Of a stretch of DNA of 64,000 bases, positions 1-8,231 are shown piece by piece. The notes beneath the pieces are model-generated. The model made no database searches. It saw only the letters and a program-made list of their open reading frames with translations, and was not told the origin of the DNA. This DNA is from Actinomycetes bacterium (GTDB lineage Bacteria; Actinomycetota; Actinomycetes; Propionibacteriales; Nocardioidaceae): the NCBI GenBank assembly GCA_023396115.1, contig JAEWXC010000002.1:62001-126000 (forward strand). Direction: 5' to 3'. Every line of letters starts with the position of its first letter. Within the stretch, counting starts at the first letter, position 1. A program made the translations under genes and the position numbers.

Positions 1-1507
1 CGGCCGCCCGGTCCACCGGGCTGACCGGCACGTTCCCCACGTGGTCGAACGGGGAGGCGCCGACGACCCAGTCGGGCAGCCCCAGCCAGGGGCCGAGGTC
101 ACCGAGCACCACGCAACCGGCCAGCAGCGCCCAGCCGATCCACGCGGCCCGGGGCCGCAGGGTCCAGGCCAGCACGGTCAGGGCGGCCAGCACCCAGATC
201 GCCGGCACGTGGGCGGCGGCCGCGGGCACCAGGGTGGTCAGGGCGTCACCGACGCCGTCTCGCTGGGGCCCGTAGGCCAGGGCGGCAGCCACGGCCCAAC
301 TCAGCGCCAGCACCGCGCTGCCCACGAGCACCAGACCGACCACCTGCGCCAGGTACCGGTGTCGGGAGGCGCCGGCCGCGAGCACCAGTTCGGTCCGGGC
401 CTCGGTCTCCTCGCGGGCCACGCCGGCCACGACCTGCGCGGTGTACCCGGACACCATGACCGCCATCAACGACAGCAGTGCCGCGAGCAGCGCCTTCTCG
501 AGCCGACCCGGCCCGCCCAGGGCCTCCAGCACCGCACGGCCGCTCGCGGAGGCGAAGATGCCGTCCAGGTGCGGCACCACCGAACCGAACAGGACGCCCG
601 AGGCGACCACGGCCACCCACCAGACCAGCGAGGTGGTGCGCTCCTGGCGCCACAGCAGCCCGGCAGTGCCCGCCAGCCGACCCCGGGCCGGCCCCGCTCG
701 GTCGGGCAGCACCCCGGCCCCCAGGTCCCGACGCCCACGCAGCAGCACCGCTGCTGCCACGAGAGCGCCGGATGTGGTCAGGTACAACGCGGCCACCCAC
801 CAGCGCGGCTCCCCCCAGGCATGCATCCGGGTGCCCCAGCCCAGCGGTGAGAGCCAGCCCAGCCAGCCGGGGCCCAGGTCTCCGACCGCCCGGACCAGGT
901 CGATCGTGGCGACGGCGAGCACCGCGAGTCCGCCACAGGTGCGGGCGCTGGCGGACAGTTGGCTGGTCATGCCGGCGATCCCGGTGCCCACCAGTCCGGC
1001 ACCCAGCCAGACCAGGCCGAACGCCACCGAGCCGCCGACCGGGAGCCCGGCCACGATGTCGATCAGCGCCGCCAGGGTGCCGACCACGACCGAGGCGATC
1101 ACGCCCAGGAGCAGCGCCGCCAGCAGCGGAGCACCCCGGGAGACCTGGGTGCTGGCCACCAGTTCGGCCCGACCGGACTCCTCCTCGGTGCGGGTGTGGC
1201 GACGCACCAGCACGATGGCCATCGCCATCACGCCCATCGCGTAGGTGACGGTCAGCTTGCTCATCGCCACGTCACCCGGACTGCTCTCCACCACGACCGG
1301 TCCGTAGAGGGCGACGAGGCCGGGGCTGGAGTTGATCACCCGCGCGGCGGCGGCCACGTCGGCGACCCCGGTGTAGAGCCCCTCGACGGTGAACGCCGAC
1401 GCGGCGACCATCGCGGACAACCCGGCGAGCCACGCGGTCAGCAGCACCCGGTCGCGCCTGAGTGCGTGCCGCAGCAGCGGCCCCACGCCCCGGACCACCG
1501 TGCTCAC
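1..1507 (-). CDS. ABC-2 type exporter permease (polyketide-antibiotic exporter family), partial
   Basis: Membrane subunit of a drug/antibiotic-type ABC exporter; it would form the pore driven by the ATPase encoded just upstream. From the GTG at 1507 about 500 codons are open and the frame runs off the left edge, so only the last few residues are missing. The protein is internally duplicated: RRHTRTEEESGRAELVAST in the first half is echoed by AREETEARTELVLAAGAS in the second, each followed by hydrophobic segments. This is the pattern of the TnrB/tetronasin-type permeases of actinobacteria. Its GTG overlaps the stop of the ATPase gene (GTGA), so the two are translationally coupled. Family assignment is from remembered motifs; the substrate is unknown. 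Confidence 0.8.
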   Translation of the reverse strand, partial: MSTVVRGVGPLLRHALRRDRVLLTAWLAGLSAMVAASAFTVEGLYTGVADVAAAARVINSSPGLVALYGPVVVESSPGDVAMSKLTVTYAMGVMAMAIVLVRRHTRTEEESGRAELVASTQVSRGAPLLAALLLGVIASVVVGTLAALIDIVAGLPVGGSVAFGLVWLGAGLVGTGIAGMTSQLSASARTCGGLAVLAVATIDLVRAVGDLGPGWLGWLSPLGWGTRMHAWGEPRWWVAALYLTTSGALVAAAVLLRGRRDLGAGVLPDRAGPARGRLAGTAGLLWRQERTTSLVWWVAVVASGVLFGSVVPHLDGIFASASGRAVLEALGGPGRLEKALLAALLSLMAVMVSGYTAQVVAGVAREETEARTELVLAAGASRHRYLAQVVGLVLVGSAVLALSWAVAAALAYGPQRDGVGDALTTLVPAAAAHVPAIWVLAALTVLAWTLRPRAAWIGWALLAGCVVLGDLGPWLGLPDWVVGASPFDHVGNVPVSPVDRAA

Positions 1508-2388
1508 CTGCCCCGGTAGTGCTCGAGGAACAGGTCCTCCAGCGACGGCGGGGTGAGCGTGAGGTCACGCACCCCGGCCGTGTTCAGCGCGGCGACGAGC
1601 CCCGGCACCGCGGCCGGGTCGACCTGACAGGTCAGCACGCCGTCGCGGCGCTGCACCTGGTGCACCCCGGGCAGGTCGGCGGGCAGGGGCCGGTCGGTGG
1701 TGGCCCGGACCACCTGCCGGCGCAGGTGCCGCAGCGTGGCCAGGTCACCGGACTCCACCACGCTGCCGGCCCGGATGATCGTGACCTGGTCGGCCAGACG
1801 TTCCACCTCCGAGAGGATGTGGCTGGAGAGCAGCACGCAGGCACCGGCTGCGGTGTGCTCGGCCACGCACTCGTTGAACACGCCCTCCATCAGCGGGTCC
1901 AGGCCGGAGGTCGGTTCGTCGAGCACCAGCAGGTCGACCGGGGCGGCGAGGGCCGCCACCAGCGCCACCTTCTGCCGGTTCCCCTTGGAGTAGGAGCGGC
2001 CCTGCTTGGTCGGGTCGAGCTCGAACCGCTCGATCAGCTCGTCGCGACGGGTGCTGGGCGAGTCGAGCCCGCGCAGCCGCAGCAACAGGTCGATGGCTTC
2101 TGCGCCGCTCAGGTTGGGCCACAGCGACACGTCGCCGGGCACGTAGGCCAACCGGCGGTGCAGGTGCGCGGCATCCCGCCAGGGGTCGGCACCGAACAGG
2201 GTGACCCGGCCCGCGTCGGCACGCAGCAGCCCGAGCAGTACCCGGATGGTGGTGGACTTGCCGGCACCGTTGGGGCCCAGGAAGCCGTGCACCTGCCCCG
2301 GCCGGACCACCAGGTCGAGTCCGTCGAGTGCGGTGAACCTGCCAAACCTCTTGACCAGGCCCTGGGCCCGTACCGGATCGTCGACCAC
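1504..2388 (-). CDS. ABC transporter ATP-binding protein (exporter)
   Basis: ATPase partner of the downstream permease, 294 aa. Walker A is GPNGAGKST near residue 40, the signature is degenerate (YSKGNRQK), and Walker B is LLVLDEPTSGLDP followed by the H-loop region LLSSHILSEVERLADQ. The roughly 80 residues after the ATPase core, ending SLEDLFLEHYRGR, are the usual C-terminal extension of drug-exporter ATPases. Start is GTG at 2388. The gene ends inside the permease start codon. Substrate cannot be told from sequence; antibiotic self-protection or lipid export are both possible. Confidence 0.88.
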   Translation of the reverse strand: MVDDPVRAQGLVKRFGRFTALDGLDLVVRPGQVHGFLGPNGAGKSTTIRVLLGLLRADAGRVTLFGADPWRDAAHLHRRLAYVPGDVSLWPNLSGAEAIDLLLRLRGLDSPSTRRDELIERFELDPTKQGRSYSKGNRQKVALVAALAAPVDLLVLDEPTSGLDPLMEGVFNECVAEHTAAGACVLLSSHILSEVERLADQVTIIRAGSVVESGDLATLRHLRRQVVRATTDRPLPADLPGVHQVQRRDGVLTCQVDPAAVPGLVAALNTAGVRDLTLTPPSLEDLFLEHYRGR

Positions 2389-2442
2389 CCTGCCGACGTT
2401 ACTCCCGGCCCGACCGCCCGGACAGCAGCGACTCGTACCGGA

Positions 2443-3078
2443 TCAGGAGCCGGCGTTGGTGACCTCGACCCAGGTCTGCGCGGACCGGGCCACGACGTCG
2501 TCGACGACGGCCCGACGGGGGTCGGGGACCGGCAGCGGGGTGGGCCGCAGGTCCAGCCCCGCCAGGGGGCGGGACGCGAGTACCTCGGCCAGGGCTGCCT
2601 CGTCTCCCCCGGTGACCAGCGGCCCGTCCAGACCGGTGAGGATCCGCTCGGCGTGGCCGGCGGCAGCGCGGTAGGCCTCGCGGGCCTGGTTGTCACGTCG
2701 CCGGGCGAAACGCTGCTGGCTCTGGCCGCCGGCCTTGGTGCGGCCCTGGACGTGGCGTTGGCCGATCTTGTGCTCCACGAGCTGCTCTCGGGCGAGACGG
2801 GCCACTGCGAAGCCGCCCTTGCGCACCAGCAGCACACCCCAGCTCGCGGGCGGGGTGAGTGCCTCGACCAGGGCGGCGGTCGTGGGCTCCGCCACCGCCA
2901 GCCCGAGCGGTGACCGGGCGGTGAACGTGGACCCGTCCTCGGCCTGCCCCCTCAGGGCTCCCTCGTGCACGGTGATGCGGGTGGCGCCGTGGCGGGCGGT
3001 GAAGTTCTCCACCCACCGCTCGAGTCGGGACGGCGGGACGGAGAGTCGGACCGGCCCGGTTCCTGCGGTGGACCTCAC
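2443..3078 (-). CDS. acVLRF1-family peptidyl-tRNA hydrolase / release-factor homologue
   Basis: Actinobacterial relative of the Vms1/ANKZF1 (VLRF1) family, which cleaves peptidyl-tRNA on stalled ribosomes. The protein is 211 aa. The diagnostic stretch is HKIGQRHVQGRTKAGGQSQQ, followed by the basic RFARRRDNQAREAY; the GGQSQQ part corresponds to the catalytic loop with its essential glutamine. An N-terminal region (RLSVPPSRLERWVENF) precedes it. The open frame extends further upstream, but the GTG at 3078 overlaps the stop of the ASCH-like gene (GTGA), and residues before it look like shadow translation. Role inferred: rescue or quality control of stalled nascent chains, or tRNA end processing. 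Confidence 0.75.
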   Translation of the reverse strand: MRSTAGTGPVRLSVPPSRLERWVENFTARHGATRITVHEGALRGQAEDGSTFTARSPLGLAVAEPTTAALVEALTPPASWGVLLVRKGGFAVARLAREQLVEHKIGQRHVQGRTKAGGQSQQRFARRRDNQAREAYRAAAGHAERILTGLDGPLVTGGDEAALAEVLASRPLAGLDLRPTPLPVPDPRRAVVDDVVARSAQTWVEVTNAGS

Positions 3079-3488
3079 CGGGGGTGCAGCACCGTCATCG
3101 CCTCGCACAGCATCGAGGTGCCGTCCATGTGCTCCTCGACCACGTCGCTGGTCACCAGCAGCGCGACCGGCAGTCCCTGGCCGTCGCAGAGGATGGACAG
3201 GTTGCCCTTCTCGGGGCGCGGCGCGTCGGTCTGCTCGAACAGGGAGACCGGGGTGCAGTCGCGGAACGAGCCCTCGCGCACCACCCGGTGGGCGAACTCG
3301 TCGGACTCGGCGGGGGTGTCCCCGAACGACCACGTCGGCGGCGGCACCGTACCCAGCGGGGTGGCGCCGAAGTAGATGGAGATGTCGCTGACCAGTCGGG
3401 CCCGCTCCCGGGCGACCTCCCAGAAGGCACGCACCTCGGGGTGCGGGTCGTCGGCGCTCGCAGCGAGGTCGAAACGAGGAGACTCCAT
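3075..3488 (-). CDS. ASCH-domain-like protein
   Basis: Small 137-aa soluble protein. The core FWEVARERARL, a central PTWSFGDTPAESDEFAHRVV and the C-terminal GNLSILCDGQGLPVALLVTS follow the order seen in ASCH-fold proteins, which are linked to RNA modification or translation control. The usual KTAT-type segment after the FGD motif is replaced by FRDCTP, so the match is distant. It is the first gene of a two-gene unit with the acVLRF1 gene, overlapping by four bases. TAGGGT lies exactly at -12 to -7 before the ATG, with no ribosome binding site, so the message is probably leaderless. Function unknown. Confidence 0.55.
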   Translation of the reverse strand: MESPRFDLAASADDPHPEVRAFWEVARERARLVSDISIYFGATPLGTVPPPTWSFGDTPAESDEFAHRVVREGSFRDCTPVSLFEQTDAPRPEKGNLSILCDGQGLPVALLVTSDVVEEHMDGTSMLCEAMTVLHPR

Positions 3489-3494
3489 CGGCTC

Positions 3495-3500
3495 ACCCTA
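3495..3500 (-). promoter_or_regulatory. -10 element of a leaderless promoter for the ASCH-like gene
   Basis: On the minus strand TAGGGT is followed by six bases and then the ATG at 3488. This is the TANNNT spacing that defines leaderless actinobacterial transcripts. No purine-rich ribosome binding site is present. Confidence 0.55.
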
Positions 3501-3507
3501 ACCACGC

Positions 3508-3537
3508 GTGGCCCGCACCAACAGGGGTACGGGCCAC
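3508..3537 (-). terminator. Hairpin terminator at the end of the suf operon
   Basis: Eight-base perfect stem GTGGCCCG/CGGGCCAC with a 14-base loop, 41 bases after the stop of the sufT-like gene and just before the promoter of the ASCH-like gene. No U-run follows, which is usual for high-GC actinobacteria. Confidence 0.45.
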
Positions 3538-3577
3538 ACATGGAAGGTTCTTCGCCGGGACGTGACGAAGCAGGGAA

Positions 3578-3940
3578 TCAGACGTTGAATCCCAGCGCGC
3601 GCAGCTGCTCGCGGCCGTCCTCGGTGATCTTGTCCGGACCCCACGGCGGCATCCAGACCCAGTTGATGGCCACGTCGTTGACCAGACCCTCCAGGGCGGA
3701 CTCGGTCTGGTCGGTGATCACGTCGGTGAGCGGGCACGCGGCGGAGGTCAGCGTCATGTCGATGACGACGTGGGAGTCCTCCTCGACGTGGACGCCGTAG
3801 ACCAGGCCCAGGTCGACGACGTTGATCCCCAGCTCGGGGTCGACGACGTCCTTCATCGCCTCGGTGACGTCCTCGACGGTCAGGGTCGAGCCCGCCGCGG
3901 CAGTGGTGTCGACCTCGGGGAGGTCGGAGTGGTCGGTCAT
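3578..3940 (-). CDS. sufT: MIP18/SufT-like iron-sulfur cluster assembly protein
   Basis: DUF59 (MIP18, PaaD-like) protein of 120 aa, the last gene of the SUF operon. The core reads VDPELGINVVDLGLVYGV, then VVIDMTLTSAACPLTDVI with the conserved cysteine of TSAACP, and WMPPWGPDKITEDGREQL near the end; this is the full family pattern. SufT helps mature iron-sulfur proteins downstream of SufBCD/SufU. Start ATG at 3940 overlaps the sufU stop (ATGA). A longer frame to 4003 exists but would lie wholly inside sufU. Confidence 0.88.
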   Translation of the reverse strand: MTDHSDLPEVDTTAAAGSTLTVEDVTEAMKDVVDPELGINVVDLGLVYGVHVEEDSHVVIDMTLTSAACPLTDVITDQTESALEGLVNDVAINWVWMPPWGPDKITEDGREQLRALGFNV

Positions 3941-4386
3941 GCGGTCTCCTCGGTTGCGCGGGCCACGGCATCCTTCCACGCCATCCAGCCCAGTAGTGCG
4001 CACTTGACGCGCGCGGGGAACTTGGCGACACCGGCGAAGGCGATGCCGTCCTCCAGGACGTCCTCGTCCGGCTCGACCTGCCCCTTGCCCTGCATCAGGG
4101 TGAGGAAGACCTCGCCGATCTCCATGCCCTCGTCGACCTTCTTGCCGATCACCAGGTCGGTCATCACCGACGCGGCGGCCTGCGAGATCGAGCAGCCCAC
4201 GGCGTCGTAGGACACGTCCTCGACCACGCCGTCACGCAGGTGCACGCGGAGCGTGATCTCGTCGCCGCAGGTGGGGTTGACGTGGTGCACCTCGGCCTCG
4301 AACGGGTCACGCAGGCCTGCGTGGTGCGGGTTCTTGTAGTGGTCCAGGATGATCTCCTGGTACAGGCTGTCCAGCTCGGCCGACAT
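3937..4386 (-). CDS. sufU: SufU zinc-dependent sulfurtransferase
   Basis: SufU, 149 aa, accepts persulfide sulfur from SufS and passes it to the SufBCD scaffold. The three metal/catalytic cysteines are visible: NPTCGDEI near residue 41, VGCSISQAA near 66 and VKCALLGWMAW near 128, with the spacing of zinc-binding SufU. The typical insertion between the second and third cysteines (KKVDEGMEIGEVF...) is present. The start ATG shares a base with the sufS stop (TGATG). A SufA-type carrier was not seen in this window. Confidence 0.95.
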   Translation of the reverse strand: MSAELDSLYQEIILDHYKNPHHAGLRDPFEAEVHHVNPTCGDEITLRVHLRDGVVEDVSYDAVGCSISQAAASVMTDLVIGKKVDEGMEIGEVFLTLMQGKGQVEPDEDVLEDGIAFAGVAKFPARVKCALLGWMAWKDAVARATEETA

Positions 4387-5645
4387 CAGTCCACCTTGAA
4401 GTAGTTGCGGGTGAAGTTGAGGCCCTCGACCAGGGCGTCGATCTCCGCCGGGGTCGTGTACAGGTACGACGACATCCGGACCGAGGCCTGCACCCCGTAG
4501 CGCGCGTGCGCGGGCTTGGCGCAGTGGTGTCCGGCCCGGACCGCGATCCCCTGGGTGTCCAGCACGGTGGCGACGTCGTGCGGGTGCACACCACCGAGCT
4601 CGAACGCGATCGCGCCACCACGGGAGGCGGCGTCCAGCGGCCCGAGGATCCGGGTGCCGGGGATGGACTGCAGCCCCTCCAGGGCGTAGCCGGTGATCGC
4701 CTGCTCGTGGGCGTGGATGGCGTCCAGCCCGACGTGCGAGAGGTAGTCGACGGCCGCACCGAGCCCGACGGCCTCGACGATCGGCGGGGTGCCGGCCTCG
4801 AACTTGTGCGGGATCGGGGCGTAGGTGGAGCGCTCCATGGTGACGGTGGCGATCATCTCGCCCCCGCCCAGGAACGGCGGCAGCGCCTCGAGCACTGCGC
4901 GACGCCCCCACAGCACGCCGATACCGGTGGGGCCGACGACCTTGTGCCCGGTGAAGACCACCAGGTCAGCACCGAGCGTCGAGACGTCCACCGGGATCTG
5001 CGGCGCAGCCTGGGAGGCGTCGACGACGGTCAGGGCGCCGACCGCACGCGCCTGGGCGGCGAGCTCGGCGACCGGGTTGATGGTGCCGAGCATGTTTGAC
5101 ACCCAGGTCAGCGCCAGCACCTTGGTGCGCTCGGTGAGGAGCTGGTCCAGGTTGGACAGGTCCAGGCGACCGTCCTCGGTGAGCCCGATCCAGCGCAGGG
5201 TCGCACCGGTCCGCTCGCACAGCAGCTGCCACGGCACGATGTTGGAGTGGTGCTCCATCTCGGTGATCAGCACCTCGTCGCCGGGGCCGATCTGGTGCGG
5301 GCCGGCCCACGCCAGGGTGTTGGCGACCAGGTTGAGCGCCTCCGAGGCGTTCTTGGTGAAGATCACCTCGTCGCGGTCACTGGCCCCCAGGAACGCGGCC
5401 ACCTTGTCGCGTCCGCCCTCGAACGCCTCGGTGGACTCGGCACCCAGCGCGTGCATCGCCCGGGCGATGTTGGCGTTGTGGTTCTCCAAGTGGTCGACCA
5501 TCGTGTCGATCACGACCTGCGGCTTCTGCGACGTGTTCGCGCTGTCGAGGTAGACCAACGGCTGTCCGCCGTTCACCGTGCGCGACAGGATCGGGAAGTC
5601 GGCGCGGATGACCTCGAGCTCGGGCAGCAGACCCGGCAGCGACAT
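4386..5645 (-). CDS. sufS: SufS cysteine desulfurase (group II)
   Basis: PLP-dependent cysteine desulfurase that supplies sulfur for iron-sulfur clusters, about 419 aa. The PLP lysine is in FTGHKVVGPTGIGVLWG, and the catalytic cysteine loop is RAGHHCAKP near the C-terminus. The N-terminal YLDSANTSQKPQVVID is typical of SufS. Two starts are possible: ATG 5660, and ATG 5645 preceded by AAGGAG with six-base spacing. I chose 5645 for its ribosome binding site. A 246-base gap separates it from sufC upstream, so sufS-sufU-sufT may also have a promoter of their own. Confidence 0.95.
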   Translation of the reverse strand: MSLPGLLPELEVIRADFPILSRTVNGGQPLVYLDSANTSQKPQVVIDTMVDHLENHNANIARAMHALGAESTEAFEGGRDKVAAFLGASDRDEVIFTKNASEALNLVANTLAWAGPHQIGPGDEVLITEMEHHSNIVPWQLLCERTGATLRWIGLTEDGRLDLSNLDQLLTERTKVLALTWVSNMLGTINPVAELAAQARAVGALTVVDASQAAPQIPVDVSTLGADLVVFTGHKVVGPTGIGVLWGRRAVLEALPPFLGGGEMIATVTMERSTYAPIPHKFEAGTPPIVEAVGLGAAVDYLSHVGLDAIHAHEQAITGYALEGLQSIPGTRILGPLDAASRGGAIAFELGGVHPHDVATVLDTQGIAVRAGHHCAKPAHARYGVQASVRMSSYLYTTPAEIDALVEGLNFTRNYFKVD

Positions 5646-5891
5646 TCCGTTCTCCTTCATCAGTACTTCTTCCTGGTCGAACCGGTCCCCCGGCTCACCT
5701 GTTCCCGGCGGCGTCCGCGCTCCCGTGCGCTCGAAACGGACACACTCAGCCGGCCAGACCCCCGCAGGGGCCGAGACCCAGCAGCAGTGGCCGCAGAGGC
5801 CTCAAACGTGCCGCATGGCAAGGCCGAGGAGCGAAGCCAATCTTGAGCGAAGCGATTGGCGAGCGACGAGAACGCCGCCAGGTGGTGCGTT
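5646..5891. other. Intergenic gap inside the suf operon with a hairpin
   Basis: This is the only sizeable gap in the suf operon. It holds the inverted repeat GCCAATC...GATTGGC (5836-5842 and 5854-5860; 11-base loop) set among repeated GAGCGAAGC-type words. It could be an mRNA-processing or partial termination site that lowers sufSU relative to sufBCD, or a degenerate REP-like element. No reliable promoter was recognised. Confidence 0.4.
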
Positions 5892-6647
5892 TCAGGCCTT
5901 CTGGAGGTACTTGTCGTAGCCGTTCTCTTCCAGCGCGTCCGCCAGCTCCGGCCCGCCCTGCTCGGCGATCCGGCCGTTGACGAACACGTGCACGAAGTCA
6001 GGCTTGATGTAGCGCAGGATCCGCGTGTAGTGGGTGATCAGCAGGACACCCTTGTCGCCGGCGGCGGCGAACTTGTTGACGCCCTCGGAGACGACCTTCA
6101 GCGCGTCGATGTCCAGACCGGAGTCGGTCTCGTCGAGGACGGCGACCTTCGGGTTGAGCAGCCCGAGCTGGGCGATCTCGTGGCGCTTCTTCTCACCACC
6201 GGAGAAGCCCTCGTTGACCGAGCGCTGGCTGAACGTGGAGTCCAGGCCGTTGTCCTGCAGCGCGGCGTTGACGTCCTTGACCCAGGTGCGCAGCTTGGGC
6301 GCCTCGCCGTCGATGGCGGTCTTGGCGGTGCGCAGGAAGTTGGCGACCGAGACGCCGGGGATCTCCACCGGGTACTGCATGGCCAGGAAGAGGCCGGCGC
6401 GGGCACGCTCGTCGACGCTCATCTCCAGCACGTCCTCGCCGTCGAGGGTGACCGAGCCGGAGGTGACGGTGTACTTGGGGTGGCCGGCGATCGAGTAGGC
6501 CAGCGTCGACTTGCCCGAGCCGTTGGGGCCCATGATCGCGTGCGTCTCGCCGTCCTTGATGGTGAGCGTGACGCCCTTGAGGATCTCCTTGGGGCCGTCC
6601 TCGGTCTCGACCGAGACGTGCAGGTCCTTGATGTCCAGGGTGCTCAT
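5892..6647 (-). CDS. sufC: SufC Fe-S assembly ATPase
   Basis: ABC-type ATPase of the SufBC2D scaffold, 251 aa, cytosolic. Walker A is MGPNGSGKSTLAYSIAGHP, the signature is FSGGEKKRHEIAQLGLL, and Walker B is VAVLDETDSGLDIDALKVV; the DETDSGLD form is specific to SufC. The segment LAMQYPVEIPGVSVANFLR is also family-typical. The ATG at 6647 overlaps the stop of the Rieske ferredoxin gene by four bases. Residues upstream of this ATG in the open frame are arginine/proline-rich shadow translation and were left out. Confidence 0.97.
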   Translation of the reverse strand: MSTLDIKDLHVSVETEDGPKEILKGVTLTIKDGETHAIMGPNGSGKSTLAYSIAGHPKYTVTSGSVTLDGEDVLEMSVDERARAGLFLAMQYPVEIPGVSVANFLRTAKTAIDGEAPKLRTWVKDVNAALQDNGLDSTFSQRSVNEGFSGGEKKRHEIAQLGLLNPKVAVLDETDSGLDIDALKVVSEGVNKFAAAGDKGVLLITHYTRILRYIKPDFVHVFVNGRIAEQGGPELADALEENGYDKYLQKA

Positions 6648-6994
6648 GCGGGGGTGACTCCGTTCAGGGTGGTGGAGGTGTCGACGTACACGTCGCTGGT
6701 GCCATCGGCGTTGGCGCGTACCTCGACGGGGAAGGTGGCCACCGGGACGGTGGCCGGGAGGTTGGTGGGCTTGCCGGTGCGCAGGTCGAACATCGACCCG
6801 TGCAGCCAGCACTCGATCTGGCAGTTGCTGACCTCGCCCTCGCTCAGCGCGACGGCGGCGTGCGAGCACTGGTCCTGGAGCGCGAAGACCTCGTCGCCGT
6901 CACGGGCGACGGCGACCTCGAGGCCGTCCAGGGTGACGGCCAGCGCCTCGTCGACGGGGACGTCGGCGAGGGCGCAGGCGCGCTGGAAAGTCAT
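6644..6994 (-). CDS. Rieske-type ferredoxin (non-heme iron oxygenase ferredoxin subunit family)
   Basis: Small 116-aa Rieske [2Fe-2S] protein embedded between sufD and sufC, overlapping both. The cluster ligands are CSHAAVALSEGEV and CWLHGSMFDLRTG (CxH...CxxH). It has no signal peptide, so it is cytosolic and resembles the NirD/BphF-type electron carriers. Such a gene inside the suf operon is common in actinobacteria; there it may deliver electrons during cluster assembly or act as a cluster acceptor. That role is inferred from position only. Confidence 0.9.
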   Translation of the reverse strand: MTFQRACALADVPVDEALAVTLDGLEVAVARDGDEVFALQDQCSHAAVALSEGEVSNCQIECWLHGSMFDLRTGKPTNLPATVPVATFPVEVRANADGTSDVYVDTSTTLNGVTPA

Positions 6995-8175
6995 CAGATG
7001 GACTTCCCGACCACGTTCTTGGCCAGCTCGGCCTCGACGGTGGCGACCAGCTGCTCCTCGATGGCGGGGATGTCGACGCGGCGGATCAGGTCGTTGAAGA
7101 AGCCGTGCACGACCAGGCGCTGCGCCTCCTTCTCGTCGATGCCGCGGCTGCGCAGGTAGAACAGCTGCTCGTCGTCGAAGCGGGCCGTGGCCGAGGCGTG
7201 GCCGGCGCCCTCGATGTCACCGGTCTCGATCTCCAGGTTGGGGACCGAGTCGCACTGGGTGCCGTCGGTGAGGATGAGGTTGCGGTTCTCCTCGTAGGTC
7301 TCGATGCCCTCGGCGGCCTTGCGGATCAGCACGTTGCCGATCCACACGGTGTGCGCCTTCTCGCCCTGCAGCGCCCCCTTGTAGGTGGCGTGCGAGTTGG
7401 TCTTCGGCTCGTTGTGGTCGACGTAGAGCCGGTGCTCGATGTGCTGGCCGGCGTCGGCGAAGTAGAGGCCGAGCATCTCCGCGGAACCGCCGGGGCCGGC
7501 GTAGGAGACGTTGGCGTGCATCCGCACCACGTCGCCACCGAAGGTGATGGCGGTGTGCTTGACGGTGGCGTCGCGGCCGACCCGGATCGAGTCACGGCCC
7601 AGGTGGACGGCGTCGTCGGCCCAGTCCTGCAGGGTCAGCACGTTGACCTGGGCGCCGTCGCCGACCAGGAACGACTGGATCGTGCTGTACGTCGCCGAGC
7701 CGGTGTGGGTCAGCACGATGGTGACCTTGGCGTGCGCGCCGATGCGGTAGAGGACCTGCCCCCACACCTGGTCGTCGACCGAGTTGCCGTGCAGCCGGAT
7801 CACGACCGGCTCGTCGATCTCGGCCTCGGCCGGGACGTCGAGCAGCGCGCAGCCGCCGGAGAGCTCGGCGGCCAGGGCGGCCGGGCGCTCGTTGGGGGCC
7901 AGCTCACCGAGCTCGCGGGCCTCGGCCTGGCTGATCGTGGTCAGCGTGACGCCCTCGGGCAGGGAGGTGTCCCAGTCCAGGGAGGCGTCCGAGGCGGCAC
8001 CGTCGAGGATGCCGTTGAGGCGCTTGAGCGGGGTGAAGCGCCAGACCTCCTCGCGCCCGGTGGGCACGGGGTGGTCGGCCAGGTCGTAGGAGGCGGGAGG
8101 GTTGAGGTGGCTCTCCACGCGCTCGCTCTCCAGGGCCGCGGCGACGTTCTCGCGGCCGGTGTCAGTGACAGTCAC
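6994..8175 (-). CDS. sufD: SufD Fe-S assembly scaffold subunit
   Basis: SufD, 393 aa, pairs with SufB and two SufC. The C-terminal half is the SufB/SufD beta-helix: KVTIVLTHTGSATYSTIQ, VKHTAITFGGDVVRMHANV, HRLYVDHNEPKTNSHATYKG and, at the end, RFDDEQLFYLRSRGIDEKEA. The N-terminal helical part includes REEVWRFTPLKRLNGI. Start is GTG 8175; the open frame continues far upstream into sufB but that part is shadow. Its stop shares a base with the Rieske ATG. Confidence 0.96.
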   Translation of the reverse strand: MTVTDTGRENVAAALESERVESHLNPPASYDLADHPVPTGREEVWRFTPLKRLNGILDGAASDASLDWDTSLPEGVTLTTISQAEARELGELAPNERPAALAAELSGGCALLDVPAEAEIDEPVVIRLHGNSVDDQVWGQVLYRIGAHAKVTIVLTHTGSATYSTIQSFLVGDGAQVNVLTLQDWADDAVHLGRDSIRVGRDATVKHTAITFGGDVVRMHANVSYAGPGGSAEMLGLYFADAGQHIEHRLYVDHNEPKTNSHATYKGALQGEKAHTVWIGNVLIRKAAEGIETYEENRNLILTDGTQCDSVPNLEIETGDIEGAGHASATARFDDEQLFYLRSRGIDEKEAQRLVVHGFFNDLIRRVDIPAIEEQLVATVEAELAKNVVGKSI

Positions 8176-8231
8176 GTCAGGAAATCTCTTCTTCGTCTCG
8201 GGGTGGGTCTGCGGGGCGGGGGTGGGCCGGG

